Positions 51,845 through 60,283 of a stretch of DNA of 64,000 nucleotides are shown here, one piece after another. The DNA lies in NCBI RefSeq assembly GCF_005233875.1, contig NZ_SZPZ01000002.1, forward strand, positions 806,001 to 870,000, given 5' to 3'. The position numbers and the translations under genes were made by a program. The DNA is from Kribbella jiaozuonensis. Lineage in GTDB: Bacteria; Actinomycetota; Actinomycetes; Propionibacteriales; Kribbellaceae. The number at the start of each line of letters is the position of its first letter. Position 1 is the first letter of the stretch. The notes beneath the pieces were generated by a model. It made no database searches, was not told the DNA's origin, and saw only the letters and a list, made by a program, of their open reading frames with translations.

Positions 51845-52933
51845 ATGACCGCACAAGCATCGGATGCGGACAGACGCGTGCTGGTCCGGCCGGACTGGCT
51901 GCATGCCACTGTTTCGGCTGTTTTCAGGGCGCTCCGGTTCGACCGGGAGGATGCCGACAAGATCGCTGCTGCGCTGGTCGAGGCGGATCTGCGTGGCGTC
52001 AGTTCGCATGGCGTGATGCTGGTGCCGATGTACGTCGAGCGCCTGAACGCCGGCGGGGTGACCCGCGAGCGTGAGCTCGACATCCTGTTCGACGCCGGCG
52101 CCGCGATGGTCGCCGACGCCCGCGGCGGGATGGGCCAGCTGTCCAGCCCGCAGGCGATGGGACACGCGATCGAGCGCGCCGGGCGGTACGGCATCGGCCT
52201 CGTCTCGATCCGCAACGCACACCATTTCGGCGCGGCCAGCCGCTGGGCCATGCAAGCCGGTCAGGCCGGGTGTATCGGTATCGCGATGTCGAACACCACC
52301 CCGCTGATGCCGGCCCCGGGCGGCGCCGAGCGGATCGTCGGCAACAACCCGCTGGCGATCGCGGTACCGACCAAGGCCGGCGTGGAGATCGTCCTGGACA
52401 TGGCGTTGTCGGCGGTTGCCCTGGGCAAGATCCGGCTGGCCGCCTCGGCCGGGCGGCCGATCCCCGAGACCTGGGCGACCGATCCCTCGGGCACACCGAC
52501 CACCGACCCGGAGGAGGCCGTGCTCGGCATGCTGCTGCCGGCCGCCGGTCACAAGGGCTTCGGGCTGGCGCTGATGATCGACGTACTCACCGGCGTACTG
52601 AGCGGTGGCGGCTGGGGCGACCAGGTCCGCCCGCTGTACCGCGAGCCGGACCGGCCGAACGACTGCGCACACCTGTTCTTGGCGATCGACCCGGAGTTGA
52701 TGGGCGGCGTGGAGAGTTTCCGCCTGCGCTCGTCCGGGCTGGCGGCGCGGGTCCGGGGGAGCGCGACGGCTCCGGGCGTGAACCGGTTGCATCTGCCGGG
52801 TGAGATCGAGGCCGAGCGTGCGGCGTACCAGCGCCGGCACGGTGTGCTGATCGAGCGGTCCGGACTGGACGGGCTGCTGGAGGCCGCGCGGGCGGTCGGT
52901 GCCGTCGTACCGGCGGGAGGGGTGTTGAGCTGA
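51845..52933 (+). CDS. Ldh2-family NAD(P)-dependent 2-hydroxyacid oxidoreductase
   Basis: The 362-residue protein belongs to the malate/lactate/ureidoglycolate dehydrogenase family (Ldh2), which is not a Rossmann enzyme. Hallmarks are DLRGVSSHGVMLVPMYV, the catalytic region IRNAHHFGAASRWAM near residues 118-132, NNPLAIAVP and the late GHKGFGLALMIDVL. The family oxidises or reduces 2-hydroxy/2-oxo acids. It overlaps RidA by one base (TGATG). It would act late in the pathway on a 2-oxo acid. Confidence 0.9.
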   Translation: MTAQASDADRRVLVRPDWLHATVSAVFRALRFDREDADKIAAALVEADLRGVSSHGVMLVPMYVERLNAGGVTRERELDILFDAGAAMVADARGGMGQLSSPQAMGHAIERAGRYGIGLVSIRNAHHFGAASRWAMQAGQAGCIGIAMSNTTPLMPAPGGAERIVGNNPLAIAVPTKAGVEIVLDMALSAVALGKIRLAASAGRPIPETWATDPSGTPTTDPEEAVLGMLLPAAGHKGFGLALMIDVLTGVLSGGGWGDQVRPLYREPDRPNDCAHLFLAIDPELMGGVESFRLRSSGLAARVRGSATAPGVNRLHLPGEIEAERAAYQRRHGVLIERSGLDGLLEAARAVGAVVPAGGVLS

Positions 52934-53328
52934 TGGGGAAGACACAGGTGTCGACGGAGGCGCTGCGCAGCCCGAACGGGGTGTTCTCGCAGGCCACGAC
53001 GATCGAAGCGACCGGGCGGTTGGTGTTCGTTTCCGGGATGACCGCCCGGCAGCCGGACGGCGGTATCGCCGGGGTCGGGGACGTCCGGGAACAGACCAGG
53101 CAGGTGTGCGAGAACGTGAAGGCGGCGGTCGAGGCCGCCGGCGGCACGCTCGCGGACGTCTGCCGGGTGGATGTGTACGTGCGCAACATGGAGGACTTCG
53201 CCAAGATCCACGAGATCCGGGCGCAGTACTTCACCGAGCCGCTGCCGGCGTCGACGATGGTCGAGGTCAGCAAGCTCGCACATCCCGATTACCTGATCGA
53301 GATCAACGCGATCGCAGTGGTCGCATGA
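52933..53328 (+). CDS. RidA/YjgF family enamine deaminase
   Basis: The 131-residue protein has the RidA trimer features FSQATTIEATGRLVFVSGMTA, EQTRQVCENVKAAVEAAGG and DVYVRNMEDFAKIHEIR. RidA relatives hydrolyse enamine/imine intermediates; in aromatic-amine degradation a RidA homologue is the 2-aminomuconate deaminase. Its place beside an FAH hydrolase and a decarboxylase-like amidohydrolase makes such a role attractive but unproven. Confidence 0.9.
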   Translation: MGKTQVSTEALRSPNGVFSQATTIEATGRLVFVSGMTARQPDGGIAGVGDVREQTRQVCENVKAAVEAAGGTLADVCRVDVYVRNMEDFAKIHEIRAQYFTEPLPASTMVEVSKLAHPDYLIEINAIAVVA

Positions 53329-53368
53329 CCGGGGGTGAGTTCCGTGCGCGGTGTCGAGTGGACCTGAG

Positions 53369-54202
53369 ATGAAGTACGTGACGGTGGAGTACGCCGGGCG
53401 CGAGGTGCCCGGCGTACTCGACGGGGACTCGATCCTGTTGCTGTCAGCAACGGATCTGACCGAGGTGATCTCCGGGCCGGCCGACGTGGTGGACAAGATC
53501 CCTTATGACGAAGGGATCCTGCGAGCACCGCTGCGACGGTTCCGGCGGGACATCCTGTGCACCGGGTGGAACTACTGGGACCACTTCGAGGAGAGCAGGG
53601 GCAAACGCGAGGGCCAGGACGTGGAGCGGCCGAAGCACCCGACGTTCTTCACCAAGGGCCCGGACGTGGTGATCGGTCCGTACGACGACATCGCCTGGGA
53701 TCCGGCTGTCTCCGCCAAGTGGGACTACGAGGCCGAGGTCGCGCTGGTGATCGGCAAGACCGGCAAGAACATCGCCGTCGCCGACGCACTGGACCACGTC
53801 TGGGGCTACACGCTGGCGAACGACGTGTCGCAGCGGGACCTGCAGCGTGCACACGGCGGTCAGTGGTTGAAGGGCAAGAGCATCGACGACACCATGCCGC
53901 TCGGACCGTGGATCGTGACCGCCGACGAGGTGGGCGACCCGCAGGACATCCACCTGCAGTGCCTGGTGAACGGCGAGGTGCGCCAGGACGCGTCCACGCG
54001 GCAGATGGCGTTCGACGTGGCCACGCTGATCAGTGAGCTCTCGTTCGGTATGACGCTGCGCCCGGGCGACCTGTTGCTGACCGGTACGCCGGCCGGCATC
54101 GGCAACGCCCGCGAGCCACAGGTGTTCCTCCAGGACGGCGATGTCGTCGTCACCCGCTCCGACAAGCTCGGCGAGTTGCGCAACAGAGTGGCACGCGCAT
54201 GA
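53369..54202 (+). CDS. Fumarylacetoacetate hydrolase (FAH) family protein
   Basis: The 277-residue protein has the FAH C-terminal domain with metal ligands in KWDYEAEVALVIGK (Glu-x-Glu), an Asp in ANDVSQRDLQ, Lys in GKSIDDTMPLGPW, and the GTPAGIG loop. Family members hydrolyse, decarboxylate or hydrate 2-oxo-enoic or acylpyruvate ring-cleavage products. ATG 53369 (MKYVTVEY) gives the usual start; a GTG six codons upstream is possible. Its stop overlaps the GntR gene. Confidence 0.9.
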   Translation: MKYVTVEYAGREVPGVLDGDSILLLSATDLTEVISGPADVVDKIPYDEGILRAPLRRFRRDILCTGWNYWDHFEESRGKREGQDVERPKHPTFFTKGPDVVIGPYDDIAWDPAVSAKWDYEAEVALVIGKTGKNIAVADALDHVWGYTLANDVSQRDLQRAHGGQWLKGKSIDDTMPLGPWIVTADEVGDPQDIHLQCLVNGEVRQDASTRQMAFDVATLISELSFGMTLRPGDLLLTGTPAGIGNAREPQVFLQDGDVVVTRSDKLGELRNRVARA

Positions 54203-54897
54203 GCGGGCCGCTGGAACTGCTGCCGGGTGGCGGCAAGGGTGGACGCCGTACCCTCGCCGAACACGCGGCCGCCGAGCTGCACCAGCTGATCCTGTCCGGC
54301 GAGCTGCCCAGCGGTACGCCGCTGCGCCTCGTGGAGCTGGCCAGTCGCCTCGAGATGAGCCAGATGCCGGTGCGGGAAGGACTCCGCCGGCTGGAGGCGC
54401 TCGGGCTGGTCGAGATCATCCCGCACCGCGGCGCGTGGGTCCGTGACCTGTCGCTGTCCGATCTGCGCGACACGCACGAGACCCGGCTGGCGTTGGAGAG
54501 TCTCGCAGTACGAGCTGCTGCGGCCCGGTTCAGTGAGGACGATCTGACGAAGGCAGCGGCTGCGTTGGCCGAGCACCTGCGGCTGTCGCGCGCTGAGGAC
54601 TCGGCGGGTGCTCGTGAGGCCCATGCGGACTTCCACTTCGCGATCTACCGGGCGAGCGGTTCCCAGTGGTTGCCGCGGGCAATCGAGCCGGTGTGGCAGA
54701 ACAGCGAGCGCTACCGGTTCGGGAGCCGGCCGACGGCGTTCCTGATCGAGAAGAGCCGGCAGGAGCATCAGGCGATCCTGGACGCGTGCGTCGCGCAGGA
54801 CCCGGATGCGGCCGAGTTGGCGTTGCGCAGCCACCTGGCCGGCGCGTTCCAGCGGATCACCGAGACGATGACGTCGAAGCAGAAGGAGACGTCATGA
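54199..54897 (+). CDS. GntR family regulator, FCD type (copy 1)
   Basis: The 232-residue protein has a winged helix at residues about 15-80 (LRLVELASRLEMSQMPVREGLRRLEALGLVEI contains the recognition helix) and a C-terminal FCD effector domain with metal-binding Asp/His (ADFHFAIYRAS, EHQAILDA). It is closely similar to the regulator at 59591 throughout, from the shared GGRRTLAE-like start to PRAIEPVWQNSERYRFGSR. It is coupled to the FAH and SDR genes by short overlaps, so it is probably autoregulated. Confidence 0.93.
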   Translation: MSGPLELLPGGGKGGRRTLAEHAAAELHQLILSGELPSGTPLRLVELASRLEMSQMPVREGLRRLEALGLVEIIPHRGAWVRDLSLSDLRDTHETRLALESLAVRAAAARFSEDDLTKAAAALAEHLRLSRAEDSAGAREAHADFHFAIYRASGSQWLPRAIEPVWQNSERYRFGSRPTAFLIEKSRQEHQAILDACVAQDPDAAELALRSHLAGAFQRITETMTSKQKETS

Positions 54898-55619
54898 AGG
54901 TGAGCTTCGACGCGACCGGTGAGGTCGTGGTGATCACAGGTGGCGCACGCGGCATCGGTGCGGCGCTGGCGCATGCGGTCAACGACGCTGGTGGTACTGC
55001 GGTCGTCTTCGACATCAAGCCGCCGGACGACGGCGTCGAGTACGTCGAGGTCGACGTGGCGGACCGGTTCGCCGTACAGGCCGCGGTTGCCGGCGTGCTG
55101 CAGCGGTACGGGCGGATCGACGGACTGGTCGCCGGTGCGGCCGTGCAGCCGCGGTCGACCGTGCTGGAGATGGATGCGGCCGAGTGGACCCGCACGCTGC
55201 AGGTGAACCTCGACGGCGTGGTCTGGGCATGCCAGGCCGTCGTACCGCAGATGGTGGAGCGGCAGTCCGGTTCGGTGGTGGTGTTCACGTCGGGGCTGGC
55301 GTCGACCGGGTACGCGGGCGCGTCGGCGTACGCGGCGAGCAAGGCGGCGCTGGTGGCGTTCGCGAAGTCGCTGGCGGTCGAGGTGGCGCGCTACCGGGTC
55401 CGGGTGAACGTAGTCGCGCCGGGCGTGATCGACACCGAGCAGTTCCGTAGTGCGAACGGCGGTGCGGACCGGGATCACTGGCACGACACCATAGGTATCG
55501 GCGACCCCGACGACGTGGTCGGGCTGTTGCTGTTCCTGCTGTCCGACGCGGCCGCGATGACCGGGTCGGTGCTGGCCCGGGAACGTGCCTTTGCCAAGCT
55601 CACGACGTTTGTGGAGTGA
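54894..55619 (+). CDS. Short-chain dehydrogenase/reductase
   Basis: The 241-residue classical SDR has NAD(P) motif TGGARGIG (residues 15-22), a catalytic Ser in VVFTSGLAS, Tyr146 and Lys150 (SAYAASK), and PGVIDT after it. AGAAGGAG precedes the ATG, which overlaps the regulator stop. The C-terminus reads RERAFAKLTTFVE rather than the common GGxxxV-DGG cofactor end, a small oddity. It would oxidise an alcohol or dihydrodiol in the pathway. Confidence 0.91.
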   Translation: MKVSFDATGEVVVITGGARGIGAALAHAVNDAGGTAVVFDIKPPDDGVEYVEVDVADRFAVQAAVAGVLQRYGRIDGLVAGAAVQPRSTVLEMDAAEWTRTLQVNLDGVVWACQAVVPQMVERQSGSVVVFTSGLASTGYAGASAYAASKAALVAFAKSLAVEVARYRVRVNVVAPGVIDTEQFRSANGGADRDHWHDTIGIGDPDDVVGLLLFLLSDAAAMTGSVLARERAFAKLTTFVE

Positions 55620-55623
55620 ACGA

Positions 55624-57180
55624 GTGAACCAACTGCCTGTCGCCGTGGTGGGTGCCGGACCGATCGGTCTGACCACCGCGCTCGGTCTCGCGCACTACGG
55701 CATCCCGTACGTGCTGCTGGAGGAGGACGCCGTCCTGTCGTCCGACACCAAGGCCGGTACGACGCTCAGCCGGACGCTGGAGATCTGGAACCGGTACGGC
55801 GCCGTCGACCGCATCCTCGGTGCCGCACTGCGCATCGACGAGATCGGTGACATCGACCGCGCGACGAACACCCCGCGCGCCTCGGTCCAGCTGGCCGAGC
55901 TGGCGAACGACACGCAGTTCCCGTTCGTCATCAACCTGCCGCAGCAGAAGATGGAGCCGCTGCTGGCAGCGGCGCTGCCGGAGCCGGTACGGACGCAGCA
56001 CCTGATGACGTCGTTCGAAGTACGTGACGACCGGGTCGTGCTGCAGCTGGAGACGCCGGACGGTCCGCAGGAGCTGGAAGCGTCGTACCTACTGGCCTGT
56101 GACGGTGGGCGTTCACGGATCCGCGATGCGCTCGGGGTGAAGGTGGTGGGGGAGACCCTGCCGGAGCGGTACATGCTGATCGACGTCGTGGTGGACCTGG
56201 ACGTCAACAACGCCAGGGACTACCCATACCTCGCGTACTTCGCGGACAAGTCCGAGTGGATGGTGCTGATCCGTCAGCCGGACAACTGGCGGTTCCTGTT
56301 CCCGCTGGCGCCGGGCGCCGACGCACCGGGTGACGAGGACCTGCTGGTGAAGGTGAAGCAGTTCATCGGCGAGGTGGACCGGATCGAGCTGCTGGGCTCG
56401 GTCGTCTACAACGTGCATCACCGGGTCGCGGAGCAGTGGACCAAGGACCGCAGGGTGTTCCTGATGGGCGATGCGGCCCATCTGATCACGCCGATGTGGG
56501 CGCTCGGTCTGAACACCGGTGCGCTGGACGCTTCGAACCTGCCGTGGCGGCTGGCCTGGGTACTGCGTGGCTGGGCCGATCCGTCGTTGCTGGACGGGTA
56601 CGAGCAGGAGCAGCGCCCGGTGGCGATCGAGGGCTCGGGCGAGATGGCCGAGGCCGCGCGGAAGTACATGTCGTTCCAGCGTGGTGCTGTTACCGAAGGC
56701 ACCGGCGCGTGGGCCACGGCGTACAACAGGACTCTGCTCAGTGTGCGGCTCGACGTGGAGGGAGTCGGGGACTGGTCGATGGTCGCCACGTCCGCCTCCC
56801 CGCCTGCCGTACGGGCGGGGGACCGGGCGCCGGATCTGGTGCTGCAGAGTCCGACCGGCCGCACGACGATCCATGACCTGTGTCGCGACTCGTTCGTGGC
56901 GCTCTACTTCACCGACGTACGCCGTCGGCCGGAGATCCCGGTCAACCAGTCGCCGGCGCTGCAGCACTACGCCGTCTCCCGGTGGGACGCCCCGCACGAC
57001 TCCGGTCTGCGTGACCGCGCCCTGTTCGATCCGGGCAGCGTCACGACCAACAGGTACGGCGTACCGCCGGAGAGCGTCGTACTGATCCGGCCGGACGGCC
57101 ACATCGCAGCCGTTGCCCCGATGGCCGCCGGCGTGGCCGAGCAGCTGTACACGCATGTGACTGGTCGGGAGGTCCCGTGA
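55624..57180 (+). CDS. Class A FAD-dependent aromatic monooxygenase (PheA/TfdB/MhpA-like)
   Basis: The 518-residue protein has GAGPIG near residues 10-15 for FAD, the CDGGRSRIRDALG (DG) motif, and VFLMGDAAHLITPMWALGLNTGALDASNL (GD motif) around 280-310. A C-terminal thioredoxin-like domain of phenol-hydroxylase type spans about 390-518. Such enzymes hydroxylate phenols or N-heteroaromatics with NAD(P)H and oxygen. It starts four bases after the SDR stop at a GTG. The MWALGLNTG variant replaces the common PPxGGQGMNTG, which suggests an unusual subfamily. Confidence 0.9.
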   Translation: MNQLPVAVVGAGPIGLTTALGLAHYGIPYVLLEEDAVLSSDTKAGTTLSRTLEIWNRYGAVDRILGAALRIDEIGDIDRATNTPRASVQLAELANDTQFPFVINLPQQKMEPLLAAALPEPVRTQHLMTSFEVRDDRVVLQLETPDGPQELEASYLLACDGGRSRIRDALGVKVVGETLPERYMLIDVVVDLDVNNARDYPYLAYFADKSEWMVLIRQPDNWRFLFPLAPGADAPGDEDLLVKVKQFIGEVDRIELLGSVVYNVHHRVAEQWTKDRRVFLMGDAAHLITPMWALGLNTGALDASNLPWRLAWVLRGWADPSLLDGYEQEQRPVAIEGSGEMAEAARKYMSFQRGAVTEGTGAWATAYNRTLLSVRLDVEGVGDWSMVATSASPPAVRAGDRAPDLVLQSPTGRTTIHDLCRDSFVALYFTDVRRRPEIPVNQSPALQHYAVSRWDAPHDSGLRDRALFDPGSVTTNRYGVPPESVVLIRPDGHIAAVAPMAAGVAEQLYTHVTGREVP

Positions 57181-57566
57181 GTTTCGACGAACCGTTGCGG
57201 GAGATCCTGCTGCAGACGGATGACCTGGAGTGGGTCGAGAAGTCGTTGGACGGCTTGTCCCACAAGATGCTGTGGCGGGATCCGGAGACTGAGGCGTCGA
57301 TCGCTCTGGTGCGTTTCGAGAAGGGCTCCGGCATTCCGTCCGAGCACAAGCACGCGTCGAACCAGTTCATGTTCTGCCTGTCCGGCCGGTACGTGTACCT
57401 GCCGACCGGGACCACGCTGACCAAGGGCAGCTTCTACTGGAACCCGAAGGGCGTGACGCACGGACCGACGCGGGCTGAGGAGACCTCCGTCCTGCTGGAG
57501 GTGTACGACGGGCCGCACTATCCGGAGCGGCCGGAGTTCTACGACAACGACGAGGACGCCCGCTGA
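57177..57566 (+). CDS. Small cupin-domain protein
   Basis: The 129-residue single cupin has a metal site readable as His57-x-His59, Gln63 in place of the usual Glu, and His95 (VTHGP). It resembles small cupins found next to ring-cleavage genes, including dihydroxyacetophenone-dioxygenase-like ones. A dioxygenase, isomerase or storage role is possible. The GTG start overlaps the monooxygenase stop. Confidence 0.82.
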   Translation: MSFDEPLREILLQTDDLEWVEKSLDGLSHKMLWRDPETEASIALVRFEKGSGIPSEHKHASNQFMFCLSGRYVYLPTGTTLTKGSFYWNPKGVTHGPTRAEETSVLLEVYDGPHYPERPEFYDNDEDAR

Positions 57567-57567
57567 C

Positions 57568-58467
57568 ATGGCCGGTTGGGACGTCCACACCCACCTGATC
57601 CCGCCGACCGTACTGTCGGCGGCGCACCGGGGTGAGTTCGGGTTGTCCGTCGACAGCGGTTCGCTGGTGGTCGACGGACAGCGACTGCCGCTGGGTCGGC
57701 TGGCCGACCCGGCCGCACTGCTGCACTGGATCACCGAGCAGTCGCTGGACGGCGCGGTGGTCTCCGTACCGCCCGCTCTCTTCCGGTACGACGCCGGCGT
57801 CGAGTGGGCCGAGTTGGTGAACCAGGGGCTGCGGGAGCTCGCCACACCGCAACTGCGAGTGCTGGCGCACCTGCCGCTGCTCGACCCGACCGCGCCGTCA
57901 GTGGCAGCCGGACTGGCCGGTGAGGGTGTCTTCAGCGGGTTCGCCCTGGGTACGCCGAGCTATGCCGGGCTGGACCCGGTCTGGCGGGTGCTGGATGTGT
58001 TGGAGGCGTTCACGCTGATTCACCCCGGCAACAGTGACGACAAGCGGCTTGATTCGTTCTACTTGTCGAACCTGTTGGGGAATCCGTACGAGACCGGAGT
58101 GGCCGCCGCTTCGCTCGTCTTCGCCGACGTGCCGGGGCGGTTTCCAGGGATCCGGTTCTGCTTGTGCCATGGGGGTGGTGTGACGGCGGCCGTTGCCGGC
58201 CGGTGGCAGCGCGGGATCGACACGGACCGGCCCGGGATCGAGCCGGTGTCGTTGCCGGTGGCCGAGGCGCTGCGCCGGTTCTACGTCGACGATCTGGTCC
58301 ACGACGACGCCGTACTGGAACTGCTGCACAAGACGTTCGGGCCCGAGCGGGTGCTGGCCGGGAGTGACTGGCCGTTCCCGATGGGCAGCGACGGGGTGTC
58401 CGCCGCGCGGTCCGCGACGGCCGAGGTGCTGACCCGGCCGCTGGCGAAGGAGGTCGCCGCGTGGTGA
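57568..58467 (+). CDS. Amidohydrolase-2 family protein (ACMSD-like decarboxylase/hydrolase)
   Basis: The 299-residue TIM-barrel protein has metal ligands Asp5-x-His7-x-His9 (DVHTHLIPP), His152 (IHPGNSDD), His201 (CLCHGGG) and Asp267 (AGSDWPFPMG). This is the amidohydrolase-2 group that includes 2-amino-3-carboxymuconate semialdehyde decarboxylase and gamma-resorcylate decarboxylase. It starts one base after the cupin. A nonoxidative decarboxylation of an aromatic or muconate intermediate fits the context. Confidence 0.9.
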   Translation: MAGWDVHTHLIPPTVLSAAHRGEFGLSVDSGSLVVDGQRLPLGRLADPAALLHWITEQSLDGAVVSVPPALFRYDAGVEWAELVNQGLRELATPQLRVLAHLPLLDPTAPSVAAGLAGEGVFSGFALGTPSYAGLDPVWRVLDVLEAFTLIHPGNSDDKRLDSFYLSNLLGNPYETGVAAASLVFADVPGRFPGIRFCLCHGGGVTAAVAGRWQRGIDTDRPGIEPVSLPVAEALRRFYVDDLVHDDAVLELLHKTFGPERVLAGSDWPFPMGSDGVSAARSATAEVLTRPLAKEVAAW

Positions 58468-58494
58468 GACGGGTGTTCTGTCTGGTCGAGGTTG

Positions 58495-58506
58495 TGATCA
58501 GATATC
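58495..58506. promoter_or_regulatory. Second copy of the operator-like motif (TGATCAGATATC)
   Basis: It differs at one base from 49108-49119 and is followed by AAAT. It lies 22 bases before the quinone-oxidoreductase start, at the promoter position. The symmetry is weaker than at the first site. Confidence 0.55.
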
Positions 58507-58528
58507 AAATCGTGAACGGGGATGAGGC

Positions 58529-59473
58529 GTGAGTACACGGGGGACTGTGTTGCACAGTCACGGACCGGGTGAGCAGCTGAAGGCCGAAGAGGTCGAGCTG
58601 ACTGCCGGTCCGGGTGAGACGTTGGTGGAGATGCGGCTGGCCGCTGTGACCGCACTGGACCGGTCGACGCTGGCGGGCAAGCAGCCGTCGGTGCCGTTCG
58701 TGCCGGGCTCCGAGGGAACCGGTGTGGTCGTCAGCTCGGACGTGGTCGAGGCCGGGACGGCTGTGCTCGTCCGGGGCGACGGCGTCGGCGTGACTCGTCC
58801 AGGTGTTTGGGGTCAGTACGCAGTGGTGCCGGATGCCGCCGTACATCGGCTGCCGTCGTCGCTCGAGCCGGGAGCGGCGCTGACGTTGCTGACGCAGGCG
58901 TTGACCGCGCACACCGCAGTACGACGGGTGGCCGACGTACTGAAGGGCGAGACCGTTGTGGTCACCGGGGTGAATGGTCTGCTCGGGCGGATGTGCGCTG
59001 CGATCGCTCGGTCCGCCGGTGCGGCGCGGGTGATTGGTCTGGTGGCCATGGAGGCGTCTGTCGATGCCGCGAGTGCGCTGGTGGACCAGATCGTTCGCGT
59101 CGACGGGCTGGGACAGGTTGGTCGGGAGCTGCAGTGGTGTGACGCGGCGATCGACACCATGGGCGGTCCGGTGACCGGTGGGGTCCTCGGGCATATCGCT
59201 CCGGGCGGGCGGATCGCCGTACTGGGTTACAAGGCCGGTGAGTTCACCACGATCGACCTGCACCAGTTGATCGGCCGCGACCTCCGGGTGCTGCCGGTGA
59301 ACCTGCAGCGCACAGCTCTGACACCGGATGCGGTCGGTCAGGCACTCGCGGATATCGCACCGGCGTCCTGGCGGGCGGAGTACGACGTGGTGCCCGCGGA
59401 CCGGGCCGGTGACGCGCTGGATCGGCAAGCAGGGCGGGTGTTGCTGGACTTGACGGCACTCCGGCTGGCATAG
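58529..59473 (+). CDS. MDR-family quinone oxidoreductase-like protein
   Basis: The 314-residue medium-chain reductase has a GroES-like start (ETLVEMRLAAVTALDRSTLAGK), SEGTGVVV, and a nucleotide domain with VTGVNGLLGRMCAAIA. Zinc ligands of alcohol dehydrogenases are absent, so it is of the quinone-oxidoreductase/enoyl-reductase type using NADPH. It has its own promoter with the shared operator motif, indicating control by the island regulator. Confidence 0.88.
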   Translation: MSTRGTVLHSHGPGEQLKAEEVELTAGPGETLVEMRLAAVTALDRSTLAGKQPSVPFVPGSEGTGVVVSSDVVEAGTAVLVRGDGVGVTRPGVWGQYAVVPDAAVHRLPSSLEPGAALTLLTQALTAHTAVRRVADVLKGETVVVTGVNGLLGRMCAAIARSAGAARVIGLVAMEASVDAASALVDQIVRVDGLGQVGRELQWCDAAIDTMGGPVTGGVLGHIAPGGRIAVLGYKAGEFTTIDLHQLIGRDLRVLPVNLQRTALTPDAVGQALADIAPASWRAEYDVVPADRAGDALDRQAGRVLLDLTALRLA

Positions 59474-59590
59474 ACCACTTGCGTTGGTTTGGGGTCCTAG
59501 CTGAGCAATCCGTCGTCGAAGGCCCGCAGATACCCGAGTGGCGGCTACGGTACCTCCAGAGCTGAATAGGAGAGAGGCAGCCCGCTACTG

Positions 59591-60283
59591 ATGATCCGAC
59601 GACTCGAGCTCACGCCTGGGGGGCCGACCGGCCGTCGTACGCTCGCCGAGGAAGCCGCCGCCGAGCTGCACGAACTCATCCTGTCCGGCGAGCTTCCCAG
59701 TGGTACGGCGCTGCGGCTCGAGGAGCTCGCCAAACGGCTGGACATGAGCCAGATGCCGATCCGCGAAGGGCTGCGGCGGATGGCTGCGCTCGGACTGGTC
59801 GAGATCGTCCCGCACAAGGGCGCCTGGGTCCGTGAGCTGTCGATGGAGGACCTGCGCGACACCCACGCGACCCGACTGGCGCTGGAGTCCCTGGCGGTGC
59901 GTGCGGCCGCGACGCGGTTCTCCGACACGGACGCCTCGACCGCACGGGACGCACTGGCCGAGCATGTCCGGTTGTCGAAGCTGGGCGACAACATCGCGTC
60001 CCGGCAGGCGCACACCGAGTTCCACTTCGCCATCTACCGGGCCGGCGGTTCGCGGTGGCTGCCGCGAGCGATCGAGCCGGTCTGGCAGAACAGCGAGCGC
60101 TACCGGTTCGGCTCCCGGCAGACCAAGGCCCGCATCGAGCAGACCCGCCGGGAGCACCAGGCGATCCTCGATGCGTGCGTTGCCCACGACGAGACGGGCG
60201 CCGAGGCCGCGCTGCGCGAACACCTGGAAGGTGCGATGCAGCGCATCACCGAGACAATGGAGCGTCGCTCGGCCAAGCCGTGA
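59591..60283 (+). CDS. GntR family regulator, FCD type (copy 2)
   Basis: This 230-residue paralogue of the regulator at 54199 keeps the same winged helix (LRLEELAKRLDMSQMPIREGLRRMAALGLVEIVPH) and FCD domain (TEFHFAIYRAGG, AIEPVWQNSERYRFGSR). The two copies flank the enzyme genes of the island. It stands alone after a 117-base gap with AGGAGAG 17 bases upstream. Its 3' end overlaps the convergent PIG-L gene by 38 bases. Confidence 0.92.
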   Translation: MIRRLELTPGGPTGRRTLAEEAAAELHELILSGELPSGTALRLEELAKRLDMSQMPIREGLRRMAALGLVEIVPHKGAWVRELSMEDLRDTHATRLALESLAVRAAATRFSDTDASTARDALAEHVRLSKLGDNIASRQAHTEFHFAIYRAGGSRWLPRAIEPVWQNSERYRFGSRQTKARIEQTRREHQAILDACVAHDETGAEAALREHLEGAMQRITETMERRSAKP

